From the NCBI GenBank assembly GCA_023055425.1, contig JALGPY010000004.1, positions 111,021,504 to 111,085,503 on the forward strand: a stretch of 64,000 nt of DNA, given 5' to 3'. How positions within the stretch are numbered: position 1 is the stretch's first letter; each line of letters starts with the position of its first letter. Positions 20,764 to 30,546 of the stretch are shown here, piece after piece. The DNA comes from Linanthus parryae. Taxonomy: Eukaryota > Streptophyta > Magnoliopsida > Ericales > Polemoniaceae. The translations under genes and the position numbers were made by a program. A model generated the notes under the pieces. That model did not search any database and had not been told where the DNA came from. It was given only the letters and a program-made list of their open reading frames with translations.

Positions 20764-21511
20764 CATTACACTAAGCTGAGACCAGTCACCATCACCTGCT
20801 ACTCCACAGTCCACCTGCACCAAATACACCAACATACTATCTGTCAATACCCCATAGCCATGACCAACTCAATCCCACAACCGACATAAGACCTGAACCA
20901 TCAACACACCTGAAACACCATAGCCAAACAAACCACCTCCAATACACCACCTGAATTCACCTAATACAACCATCAACGTTCATCCTAAACCTCAATTACC
21001 TACGACTCACCAACACCCTGCCAATTCCCCCACCTGTAACAAACCCAGCAAATACCTCCATTTAACCAACTCCAAAACCTGCACCAACAAACCCACCGAG
21101 CAACACTCTGCAACCACCACAATTTGCCAATAAACCCAGCCAATTTCTCCATGAAAACCGACCACAAACCTCCTGAATCACCACTTCCCTCATCACAGCC
21201 TGAAACTCCACCAAACACCTCTTACTTCGCACCACAACCAAAACCCAGAAAATCCCGACTGAAACACACCTGGACCACCAACCAACAGTACCACCTTTTT
21301 CCTTCGACCAACATACCCAGCAGCAGCGCAACAAAGCAGAGAGCAGAGAAGGAACATTTTCAGATCGGGGAACTACAAGGTCTTGGCTGTCAAATCGATG
21401 GTGGGTGGGTTGGATCGCCGGTGAAATCACCAATTGGTTTTATTGTATTTTTGACCTTCTCATCAACTTTTGTGCAGTACTTCAATCATCGCTATTTTTA
21501 CAAGAGTTACT
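20764..21511 (-). repeat. Junction spacer 2, inverted relative to copy 3
   Basis: Same inverted spacer as 16,047-16,794. Because both junctions have an identical structure, the composite arose once and was then copied with the whole unit. Confidence 0.85.
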
Positions 21512-22171
21512 GGCCTCGTGTGGATTTGGGGGTTAGGTTGAACCGAACCTAACCCCAACCTTAACATCAAACCCGGTCACCGGAAGTGATTACCGGTGGC
21601 CGGGTAAAAATAGAGGCGGTGCCCTGCTCAAATTGCGCCGGTGACCGGATTGGCATGAATTGGTGGCCTGCTATAGATCACCGGTGGCCGGGTTGGTCTA
21701 GCCGGTGGCCGGGTGTTAATATTTTTTTCTCTCACTTTGTTTGTTTCATTGGCAGGGAATCATTTACTTCTTTATATTCTTCTCCTTTTGTTTGTTTTGG
21801 TAGTCAGGGAATCACAGAAGGGTAGTGAATAAATGATTGAAAAAACTATAGCCACCAAACATGTCTTGTGAAGAAAATAGGAAAAAAAAACAAAAAAAAA
21901 ATAGCCAGTCACTGGCCAAATGACCAGGCCACCGGCCAATTGACCCGGCAACTGGCCAAATGACCCGGCCACCGGAATAGTTTAACCAGTGCCCTGCTTT
22001 TGTGCAAGGCCGGGAAATTATTTTAAAAACCACCCGGTGACCGGCTAAAACTTATCCGGTCACCGGGAAAAATATACCCCACCCACTATTTCATAAACCC
22101 AACCACTAAATCCAAACGACACCGGGTTACGGTTCAACCAAACCCCAAAACCGTTAAATCCAAACAGGCCC
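21512..22171 (+). mobile_element. Element A copy 5 (start of unit 3)
   Basis: Forward copy. Its left terminus has a single change (GGCCTCGTGTGG instead of GGCCTCGTTTGG), which would weaken the inverted repeat and possibly its mobility. The right end and flank are as in the other forward copies. Confidence 0.85.
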
Positions 22172-23049
22172 AACAACTACTCATAAGATACTTTTGTCAA
22201 ATTTGTTCTTACAAGTTACAACTGAAAAATGAAAACGTTCCAGGTGAACGGTTGCTTCGTGTTCTCCTTTCAATTTCCCGCGATTAATTTGTCCTCGGTA
22301 GAAAATCTGCGAGGCAAGGCATATATGTTAGAAAATTTAAGCATTTATTGGGTCTAGCCACACAGTATGTGTGCCTTTGTGATTGAGCTAGACCCGATGA
22401 ATACTTTCTCGGTACATTATTGTCATAGTGTGTAACATTTTTTAACATAATAATTCTCCCAATAACTTTTAATCGTTCTATTTTCAGTAGTGTAAGGTGC
22501 CGGCATTATGGGAATTAATAAGGTGGAAAAAAAAGAGGAAAAGAGAACGGGCTGAATTGAAAAAGAGTTAAGAGAATTATGGGTGGAAGTGGTATTTAGT
22601 GAAACTTTGGGGAGAAGAGAGTTCTCTATAAATACGTGGGCAAACTTCGGAGATTGACTACAGAAATACGCAGCAGCAGAAGACGAAGAAGAAGAAGAAG
22701 AAGAAGAACGAGCGAACGAAGGAAGAACTTCGTCTTCAGAAAAAGCTTTATTGTTTCAACTGTAAGTGAAAGTTTGTAACCTTAAATTAGCTGAAAAATC
22801 GAAACGTGTTGAACTATTACTGCACAAAATCGCAGAAATTAGTCAGTACCTCTGCACTGTATTAACTTATTAGTATAAGATTTCAAGGATTAAGGTCTGA
22901 TAAACCCTAGATCTGGATACTTTTTTACACTGTTGATGATAAGGTTCCGTCCTGATTTGTGCTGAAACTCTTCCATGTTTTACTGTTTAATCCTAGTTTC
23001 TGATGAAACCCTACTGACTCCTTGCAGGGTTTGAACTTATTTCTTCCCA

Positions 23050-24384
23050 ATGGGTACCCTTACTGAGGACGAATTCAAGTCCCTGCAGCTGAATCCACTT
23101 GAAGATATGAAGAAGAGGCACTTGGTTGTCGTGTTAATCGGCCACGTCGACGCTGGAAAATCCACCACCGGAGGCCAGATCCTCTTCCTCAGCGGCCAAG
23201 TCGACGACCGGACAATCAAAAAGTACGAGAAAGAAGCCAAGGACAAGAACCGAGAAAGCTGGTACATGGCGTACATCATGGACACAAACGAAGAAGAACG
23301 AGCCAAAGGAATCACCATCGATGTCGGCAAGGCCTACTTCGAGACCCAAACCACAAGGTTCACCCTCCTAGACGCCCCGGGCCACAAGAGGTACGTCCCC
23401 AATATGATCAGCGGCGCGTCTCAGGCAGACGTTGGCATCCTCGTGGTATCCGCCCGAAAGGGAGAATTCGAGGCGGGGTACGTTGGCGGGACCCACGAGC
23501 ACGTCCTACTCGCGAAAACTCTAGGTGTCACGAAGCTAATTGTGGCCATCAACAAGATGGATGATTCTACTGTGACATGGTCAAAAGAACGGTACGACGA
23601 GATTGAGTCGAAGATGAGGCCGTTTTTGAAGTCCTCGGGGTATAAAGTCGGTAGAGACGTCCACTTTCTTCCGATATCAGGACTTCTCGGCGAAAATATG
23701 CAAGCGAGAGTCGGTAGAGGGATTTGTCCGTGGTGGGACGGTTTCTGCCTCTTTGAAGTCCTGGACTCTGTCGAATCTCCCCCGCGGGACCCGGATGGCC
23801 AGTTTAGGCTACCGGTAACGGGAAAGTATAAGGACATGGGGAGTCTAGTTCTAATGGGGAAAGTAGAATCCGGAAGTATCCGGAAAGGGGACGATACGAT
23901 GTTAGTCGTCGGGGCGAAAGTGGTTAATGTCAGAGTCGAGGCGATATATTGCGGCGAAGATAGTAACGAGGAGGTAATCGCAAGACCCGGCGAGATTCTG
24001 AGGATTAGGTTATCAGGGGCTGGGATTGATGAATCCGATGTCTTTGCAGGGTCCGTCTTGTGCGGCGTGGGGGACCCGATACGGTTTGCATACGAGTTTA
24101 CAGCGCAATTAAAGATAGTCGGGCTCAAGGAGAAATCATTGTTCACTGCAGGCTACCGGGCTGTTCTGCACATTCATTCAGCAACGGAGGACTGCGAGAT
24201 CGCGAAGATGATGGACCAAGGGGTTGTTTTCGCGAAGAATGACGACGTAGTGGTGTGTCGCGTGAAGGTGAAAGCTGGGGTATGTGTTGAGAAGTTTAGT
24301 GATTTTCCACAGCTGGGAAGGTTCACCATTCGCGATGAAGGCGGCACCATCGCTGTTGGGAAAGTCGTGGATCTATCGGCTTAA
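23050..24384 (+). CDS. eRF3-like GTPase, N-terminally short (copy c)
   Basis: The 444-aa protein differs from copies a and b at residue 151 (His) and residue 432 (Gly). Both states are shared with the older copy d and with eRF3 in general (the conserved loop ends in His; the C-terminal signature has RDEGG/RDEGK). It is the least derived member of the array. Promoter (TATA at 22,627) and leader intron (22,762-23,027) are intact. All GTP-binding motifs are present. It shares with a and b a ten-residue-shorter N-terminus than copy d. Confidence 0.85.
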   Translation: MGTLTEDEFKSLQLNPLEDMKKRHLVVVLIGHVDAGKSTTGGQILFLSGQVDDRTIKKYEKEAKDKNRESWYMAYIMDTNEEERAKGITIDVGKAYFETQTTRFTLLDAPGHKRYVPNMISGASQADVGILVVSARKGEFEAGYVGGTHEHVLLAKTLGVTKLIVAINKMDDSTVTWSKERYDEIESKMRPFLKSSGYKVGRDVHFLPISGLLGENMQARVGRGICPWWDGFCLFEVLDSVESPPRDPDGQFRLPVTGKYKDMGSLVLMGKVESGSIRKGDDTMLVVGAKVVNVRVEAIYCGEDSNEEVIARPGEILRIRLSGAGIDESDVFAGSVLCGVGDPIRFAYEFTAQLKIVGLKEKSLFTAGYRAVLHIHSATEDCEIAKMMDQGVVFAKNDDVVVCRVKVKAGVCVEKFSDFPQLGRFTIRDEGGTIAVGKVVDLSA

Positions 24385-24577
24385 GCAAGCACCTGGTCTT
24401 AGAATACTATTAGCAGGGTATTATGAAACTAGCTCTTTATTTCATGTCATGAAGTCTAAGAAGTATTTTAGCAAGATATTGATCAATACTGATCCATTAT
24501 TACAATATATTTAATTTAATAATTTCCAATACATGTTCAGCACTGTTTTTGATTCACAGAAAAATGTATATCGATTC

Positions 24578-24760
24578 TCATTCTATCACTATTTGCTGCG
24601 GACCTTCATCTACCTCTGACTGGTCTTGTGCATTGTTAATAACTTCTTCTGCAAATCCAGATGATTCCACGGTCTTGGCAACCCATTCTCTAAGAGGCTC
24701 TTCATTCATGTCAAGTCTCAGAAGTCCCGCAAATAGACCCCCCATGAAGGCCACCGGCTC
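24578..24760 (-). pseudogene. Stray last exon of the UPF0426-like gene (unit 3)
   Basis: Third passenger copy of the 60-codon last exon with acceptor and stop on the minus strand. Here, unlike in units 1 and 2, the upstream (intronic) side runs on collinearly into the non-inverted spacer, matching the intron of the complete gene for about 100 bp before diverging near 24,870. Confidence 0.85.
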
Positions 24761-24815
24761 CTAAACAAGTACAAAATAGTAAAAATCAGAGAAATGTCAG
24801 CAAAGGAAACACAGT

Positions 24816-25559
24816 AACTCTGGTAAAAATAGCGATGATTGAAGTACTGCACAAAAGTTGATGAGAAGGTCAAAAATACAATAAAATCAATTGGTGATTT
24901 CACCGGCGATCCAACCCACCCACCATCGATTTGACAGCCAAGACCTTGTAGTTCCCCGATCTGAAAATGTTCCTTCTCTGCTCTCTGCTTTGTTGCGCTG
25001 CTGCTGGGTCTGTTGGTCGAAGGAAAAAGGTGGTACTGTTGGTTGGTGGTCCAGGTGTGTTTCAGTCGGGATTTTCTAGGTTTTGGTTGTGGTGCGAAGT
25101 AAGAGGTGTTTGGTGGAGTTTCAGGCTGTGATGAGGGAAGTGGTGATTCAGGAGGTTTGTGGTCGGTTTTCATGGAGAAATTGGCTGGGTTTATTGGCAA
25201 ATTGTGGTGGTTGCAGAGTGTTGCTCGGTGGGTTTGTTGGTGCAGGTTTTGGAGTTGGTTAAATGGAGGTATTTGCTGGGTTTGTTACAGGTGGGGGAAT
25301 TGGCAGGGTGTTGGTGAGTCGTAGGTAATTGAGGTTTAGGATGAACGTTGATGGTTGTATTAGGTGAATTCAGGTGGTGTATTGGAGGTGGTTTGTTTGG
25401 CTATGGTGTTTCAGGTGTGTTGATGGTTCAGGTCTTATGTTGGTTGTGGGATTGAGTTGGTCATGGCTATGGGGTATTGACAGATAGTATGTTGGTGTAT
25501 TTGGTGCAGGTGGACTGTGGAGTAGCAGGTGATGGTGACTGGTCTCAGCTTAGTGTAAT
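24816..25559 (+). repeat. Spacer in ancestral orientation (end of unit 3)
   Basis: It follows directly from CACAGT with no element A in between and reads AACTCTGGTAAAAATAGCG. This is the unfilled, non-inverted reference state for the two junction spacers. It is G/T-rich on the + strand in its second half. The 160-aa open frame on the minus strand is compositional and has no recognisable domain. Confidence 0.8.
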
Positions 25560-26117
25560 GGTGTATGGTCAGAAAATAGAGATCTCGTTTTCGTAGGCGA
25601 ATTACTTTTTAAAGCTAATTTACCATTAGTTTGGACTATACTTGATGATTAATCTCAACTTCTTATGTGTCAGTTTGATAATTCAACTATTTAAACATTA
25701 TTCTTCCTTACTGAAGCAACATATTTGACTGATGAATACTGACAACCCCTTTAATAAAAAATATTCTTATGTGTAAAATCGCATTATCATATGTAAATAT
25801 TAGTTTTCTTCATAAAATTATAGTGTAAAAAATTATAAACTAATTATCTTCTATGATACCACTAACCTTAGCCTCGCAATAATTACCAACCTTATGAGCA
25901 ATGAACAATGAGTTCGTTTCATTTTCATTTTTTTTTAAGTTATGTTGCATTTATGTCTTTCTTCGTGTTCTTTCCTTTTCTTTGGTAAACAAGTAACACA
26001 AATTTGATGCAAATAAGCTTGAATATTAAAATTTAATATCTAATTTTATGTAAAACACTAATTTCTCACTGCATATGTCATCATCGATTAAAAATAAAAA
26101 TATTCCCGAAAGAAAAT
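25560..26117. other. AT-rich intergenic stretch, no gene seen
   Basis: It contains a segment shared with 2,053-2,150 (at 25,986-26,085) that marks the start of F-box module 2. Apart from that I see only AT-rich unique DNA. Confidence 0.6.
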
Positions 26118-26185
26118 GGATGCTAGCTCAGTGGTAGAGTGTTAGAAGCCCCCTGCATAAAGTCGGTGGTTCGAGGTGACTCTGA
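26118..26185 (+). repeat. tRNA-like sequence (degenerate tRNA or SINE head)
   Basis: It reads GGATGCTAGCTCAGTGGTAG and onward, with a near-perfect A box (TAGCTCAGTGG) and a B-box-like GGTTCGAGG. The 3' acceptor strand does not pair with the 5' GGATGCT, so it is not a functional tRNA by eye. A partial second copy (CCCCTGCATGAAGTCGGCGG) lies at about 26,290-26,325. The phrase TTCGAGGTGACTCTGAAG also recurs upstream of every F-box gene. Confidence 0.4.
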
Positions 26186-26553
26186 ATTTATTTGCTCTGT
26201 GTGTGCAGGAATTTGTCAATTGCAGTTGTCATACTTCTTAAGTATGATGTAACTCTAAAAACTCTAAAAAAAACCAGGTTCGAGGTGACTCTGAAGCCCC
26301 CTGCATGAAGTCGGCGGTACGAACCCGTTATATGATGTAACTCTAAAAAAAAAATACTCCTCGAAAAACCAAATTGGGCTACTTATGTATTGGACAAAGA
26401 TTTGATGGACCAGACAGCCATAATAGAATTAAAAATATATTCCTAAAAAATAACACTGTTAGCTTTAGGCCCCTAGAAGCCCAGAATGCCAGGGCCGGCC
26501 CTTCACCGTGCACAGCCTACTGCGGTTTCTCCCAGGAATGAAGAAAAATAATA

Positions 26554-26811
26554 CCACTCCGTCCCAGCTCTTTTTTCCCATCTGATTTTTTTGACTCGTA
26601 TCTGGGTCACTTTGACCGGGTGATTTGGATAGCAAAATGATACGATTTTTTGATAATTTTTTCACCATATTATAGAGCACTTTTAACTCTACAACACCTT
26701 GAAAAAATTATCAAAAAATTACATCGGTTTGGTATTTAACTCACCGGGTCAAAGTGACTCAGTGAATAGTGACAAAAGTCAAATTGGGAAGAAAGAGCTG
26801 GGACAGAGTGG
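26554..26811. mobile_element. Stowaway-like MITE, 258 bp
   Basis: Inverted ends CCACTCCGTCCCAGCTC and GAGCTGGGACAGAGTGG lie between TA duplicates (26,552-26,553 and 26,812-26,813). The core shares GGGTCACTTTGACC with the other family members. It sits just upstream of F-box gene 2, in the equivalent position to the MITE at 7,010-7,200 upstream of gene 1, but with a different subfamily end. Confidence 0.8.
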
Positions 26812-27306
26812 TATACCTCAACGTTGTTTCTATGTTTTCTCCTGCTTGTTCAGTACACTCTTGCCATGCCATGGGTTGAAAAAGTTCAACCCAGAACTCC
26901 ATAGACAACGCCGAAATTGGGTGGACGAGCTTCTCAAGTGAAGAAAAAACGGTATGATCTCCGAAACCCAGAACTCCATAGACAACGCCGCTTCTAATTG
27001 TAGAGCAAATTTGAATGAAATTATAAACATTTTGGAGCTCACTGATGCCCCCAAATGTGGAACCCTAAATGTAAACCCACCACCAAACACCGTATTAGAA
27101 ACTCTAATAACCGAATTTCTTATGGCTATGTCACATTTGGTTAGGGTTTTAGCAATATATAGTTGTAAACCCAGGTTCGAGGTGACTCTCAAGTTATTTG
27201 CTCTGTGTGTGCAGGACTTTGTCAATTGCAGGTTCGAGGTGACTCTGAAGTTATTTGTAATTTTCTTATGTCTAATTAATTATATAGACACTACTGTGTC
27301 TTAGCT

Positions 27307-28960
27307 ATGGCAGCAACCTCTCTGTGTGAACTGCAGGTCCTCTCATTTCTTCATTCTTTCATGTCCTTTTGACCTAAATTGGCACTTAATGGTAGCTAGC
27401 TTTTTCCTACTGGGAACTTGGAGGTCTGGCTTTTCTTATTTGTCGTAGTTCGACTGATTTTGTAAACAGGGTGATGATGATAACTTTGGAGACAGGATTA
27501 GTAAGCTCCCGGATGAGATTCTTGTTTGCATCCTTTCTCGTTTGCCTAATAATGAAGCAGGAAGGAGTAGCGTGCTTTCCTGTAGATGGCGGAACTTGTG
27601 GAAATTGACAACCATTTTGAACTTTGAAGCCTCACCAGAAGTTGCGAGGTCCAAGTACGTGTCATGGGTCAACAAGGTTCTGAGGTTGCATGAGTGTCCT
27701 ACGGTGGAAGAGTTTAGAATCCGGTTTGAACTAGATGCAAGTGATGGCAGCCACATTGATGAGTGGATGAAGCTCATGATAGTGAAGAGAGCAAAGAAAA
27801 TAGAGTTAGACTTGACCTTCCGTTCTGGTAAAGTTCTCTACAGTCCTTCACCCGATTGTTATCAGTTTATCAAGAGTCCATCAAACTTGTCAAATATCGC
27901 GTGCCTTAGAAGTCTTAGTCTTGTTAGTGTGAATGTCGGTGGAGAACTTGTTGAGTACTTCCTATCCAATTGCCCCCATCTGGAGAGCTTGTCTATTGCT
28001 TGCTCGCACCATCTACTTAGACTACAAGTGGCTGGTCCTTCCCTCCCGTTGAGGTACCTGAAGATTCACATATGCCGGTCATTAGAGTGCATTGTGCTTT
28101 CTGCCCCTAATCTCGTGACCTTTGAATACTTTGGGCATCAAATAGAGTTTGTTATCGGTAACAATCCTCTACTCACAGAGGTACAACTTTTGGAGGGTTG
28201 CACAATGCCCGGTCGTTTATTATCGGTAACAAGTAGTCTTAGTCTGTTTTCAAGCTGTTTCTCACGATTAGAGACCCTTTGTCTGAGCATGCCATCTGAG
28301 GTAATAAGCCAGTGTGTTATTCTATTGAATCTTCTTCTTCTGTCACCCTTGTCGCTGGCATGATCAACATTTTAACACGTATTGTCATAATTTTTGCTGT
28401 GTTGTTCATGTAAACAGTGTGGCTCACATATGCCCCAAACTGGCGAGCTCAGAAACCTTAAGCATCTTGCATTGGCAATTGAGTTAAGGCATGATACAAG
28501 GCTTCTTGATTTTACTAGATTTATAGTGGCTGCTCCTTCTCTAGCAAGGCTCGTATTGCTGGTAAATCTATTTGTTATAACTAAATTTCGGCCTTTTAAT
28601 GGTACATGCTGGGAAAAAATGACGGGTCACTTTTCGTGGTTGTGTTTGTAGTTCACTGTGTCGGCGCCAACGGAAGATGTGATAGAAGCACCTGTGATCC
28701 AACCACATGAGTTCCTCAAAGAAGTGGAAATATTGTGGAAGTGTTGCAATTGGCAGTATGGTGATTGGCGATGTTTTGAGATTGCAAGATACCTGGCAAA
28801 GGTTGCGATCAATCTTGAGGAGATGGTGGTTTATATGCGTTCTCCACTAAGCAGTGTCATGGAGGATTTTGAGGAGATAGTGCAAACTGTCAACATGCGA
28901 AATCATACGGAGTGGCTGAAGGATGCTTTACCTCCTAAAGCTAAGTTAATTGTTCGTTAA
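27307..28960 (+). CDS. F-box/LRR/FBD protein, four exons (F-box gene 2)
   Basis: Model: 27307-27336, 27470-28300, 28418-28561 and 28652-28960, giving about 437 aa with every junction GT-AG in phase 0. Exon 1 is the micro-exon encoding MAATSLCELQ. The F-box follows (NFGDRISKLPDEILVCILSR ... SVLSCRWRNLWK), then leucine-rich repeats and an FBD domain (HEFLKEVEILWKCC, FEIARYLAKVAINLEEMVV). Compared with gene 1 it lacks an 18-residue insertion after the F-box and has a five-residue insertion in the FBD domain. The frame is intact. Expected role is substrate recognition in an SCF E3 ligase, target unknown. Confidence 0.85.
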
Positions 28961-29647
28961 ACTGATTGGAGAGTTTTCTTATATATGTTTCAGTTTGTAG
29001 TTCATGCAAAAAACAGGAGTCCTTGGTTTCTTGTCCTGTTTTAACATGTTAGTGATGGAGTTGCTTTTACACGTGTTATGTACGATGAACACTGACTTAC
29101 AGGATTATGTCTTGGGTTAAACTCCCAGTGCCTTGGTTAAAGAATAGTTATAGGATTATTATGTAATGATGCTCTTGGTCTTTATTCAGAAAATACTTCA
29201 CCTTCTTCGCGTAATTCTCCCAGGGCGTATTTTAAGGTTACGGTAATAGCCTTCCTGTAGCTGATGCGCTAATGCTGATAGGATAGGATGGGATGTAGAA
29301 ACTGATGCTCCTTTGCCTCTGTGGCATGGAAAATCTCCCCTTTTATCTTAATCCATTTCATGCCTATTTCCACTTCTCTACGGTCTTGGCTGGCTTCAAT
29401 ATTGGAGTCTGTAAAGGGAGTGGAAGAGAAACAATTCTCATTCTGGGTTTTTTGCAAAAAACTGTTGGGAGCTTTGGAAAACTTGAAATGGCAAGATTTT
29501 CAATGGCATTTGTTGGGAACCCCCGCGCATTATTGCTAAAGCTACTTCCAGATTCTACGGATTTTTTTGATAAGAAGAAAAGTCTCCCTACAAAGTGGCC
29601 AGAAGTGATTGTGGATATGAACTATCTGATGAGGATTTTGTAGGGTG

Positions 29648-29905
29648 CCACTCTGTCCCAGCTCTTTCTCCCCAATTTGACTTTTTACCACTAATTGACT
29701 AGGTCACTTTGACCCGGTGATTTGGATAGCAGCATGATACAATTTTTTGATAATCTTTTCATGGTGTTGTAGAGTAAATGTTGCTCTATAACACAGAAAA
29801 AATGATCAAAAAATCGCATCAATTTGCAATCCAAATCTCCCGGTCAAAGTGACCCACATACGAGTTAAAAAGTTAACTTGGGGAGAAAGAGCTGGGTCGG
29901 AGTTG
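29648..29905. mobile_element. Stowaway-like MITE, 258 bp
   Basis: Ends CCACTCTGTCCCAGCTC and GAGCTGGGTCGGAGTTG; the right flank is TA, while the left flank is TG, a probable mutation of TA. Same subfamily as 26,554-26,811. It lies in the 3' flank of F-box gene 2. Confidence 0.7.
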
Positions 29906-30455
29906 TATGACGCAGTTTATCTTTTACAAATGCAGCCACTGATAAGAATGGCTCTAGACTGAATGCACCTGAGAAAGAACTGAAGAAGATCACATCTGCT
30001 CTGTCATTGATGCTCTCTACTCAGAATCTCAAGTATGCGCTTTACTGAGGTGGATGTTGTGCTTCAAGATTGTTATCTTCTTACTATATCCTTGTCATGC
30101 TGTTATTCTGTATTTTTGTTAGAAAAAACTTCAATTTTGATGCATACTTTTTTGCCAAATATGCTTTGCTGTTGAAAGAATTCAAGGAGATAGATATGGT
30201 TGTAATCTCATAGTTGTTCTAATTGAGCTGTGATAGCCCTGTTTACTTTTCTATCTTTAACGAATAGGTTCCATTTTTACTAGGTTCATTGTGGCTGCTC
30301 CTTTAGCAAAGCTTGAAATAGTACTGGTAAATCTATCTTTTGATAACCAAAGTTCATCCTTTTTATCGCACATGCATGCTGGGCAAATTCATCTTTGCCG
30401 TCTTGATGCAAATGCTGGATGCCTCATTGATGAGTGGATCACGATCCTAAAGAGA

Positions 30456-30539
30456 GCAAAGAAAATAGAGATAGACTTTAGTAACTTGCCCCCACGTGCA
30501 AAGAAAATAGAGATAGACTTTAGTAACTTGCCCCCACGT
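30456..30539 (+). repeat. Exact 42-bp tandem duplication in the LRR pseudogene
   Basis: Two identical 42-bp copies (30,456-30,497 and 30,498-30,539), each beginning GCAAAGAAAATAGAGATAG and ending CCCCACGT. In frame this is 14 extra codons of the 'AKKIEIDF' segment. It lies directly beside the insertion point of the Pack-type element. Confidence 0.9.
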
Positions 30540-30546
30540 GCCCTTA

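Larger units (their letters stand above)
12079..25559. repeat. 4.7-kb tandem array, three near-identical units carrying eRF3-like genes
   Basis: Unit 1 is 12,079-16,794, unit 2 is 16,795-21,511, and unit 3 is 21,512-24,815 plus the non-inverted spacer 24,816-25,559. Equivalent points are 4,716-4,717 bp apart. Units 1 and 2 encode identical proteins. Unit 3 differs at two residues (His instead of Tyr at 151, Gly instead of Asp at 432), and at both it agrees with the older copy at 52.8 kb. Unit 3 is therefore closest to the ancestor, and units 1 and 2 separated later. The high identity, including introns and transposons, means recent duplication or gene conversion. Confidence 0.95.
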
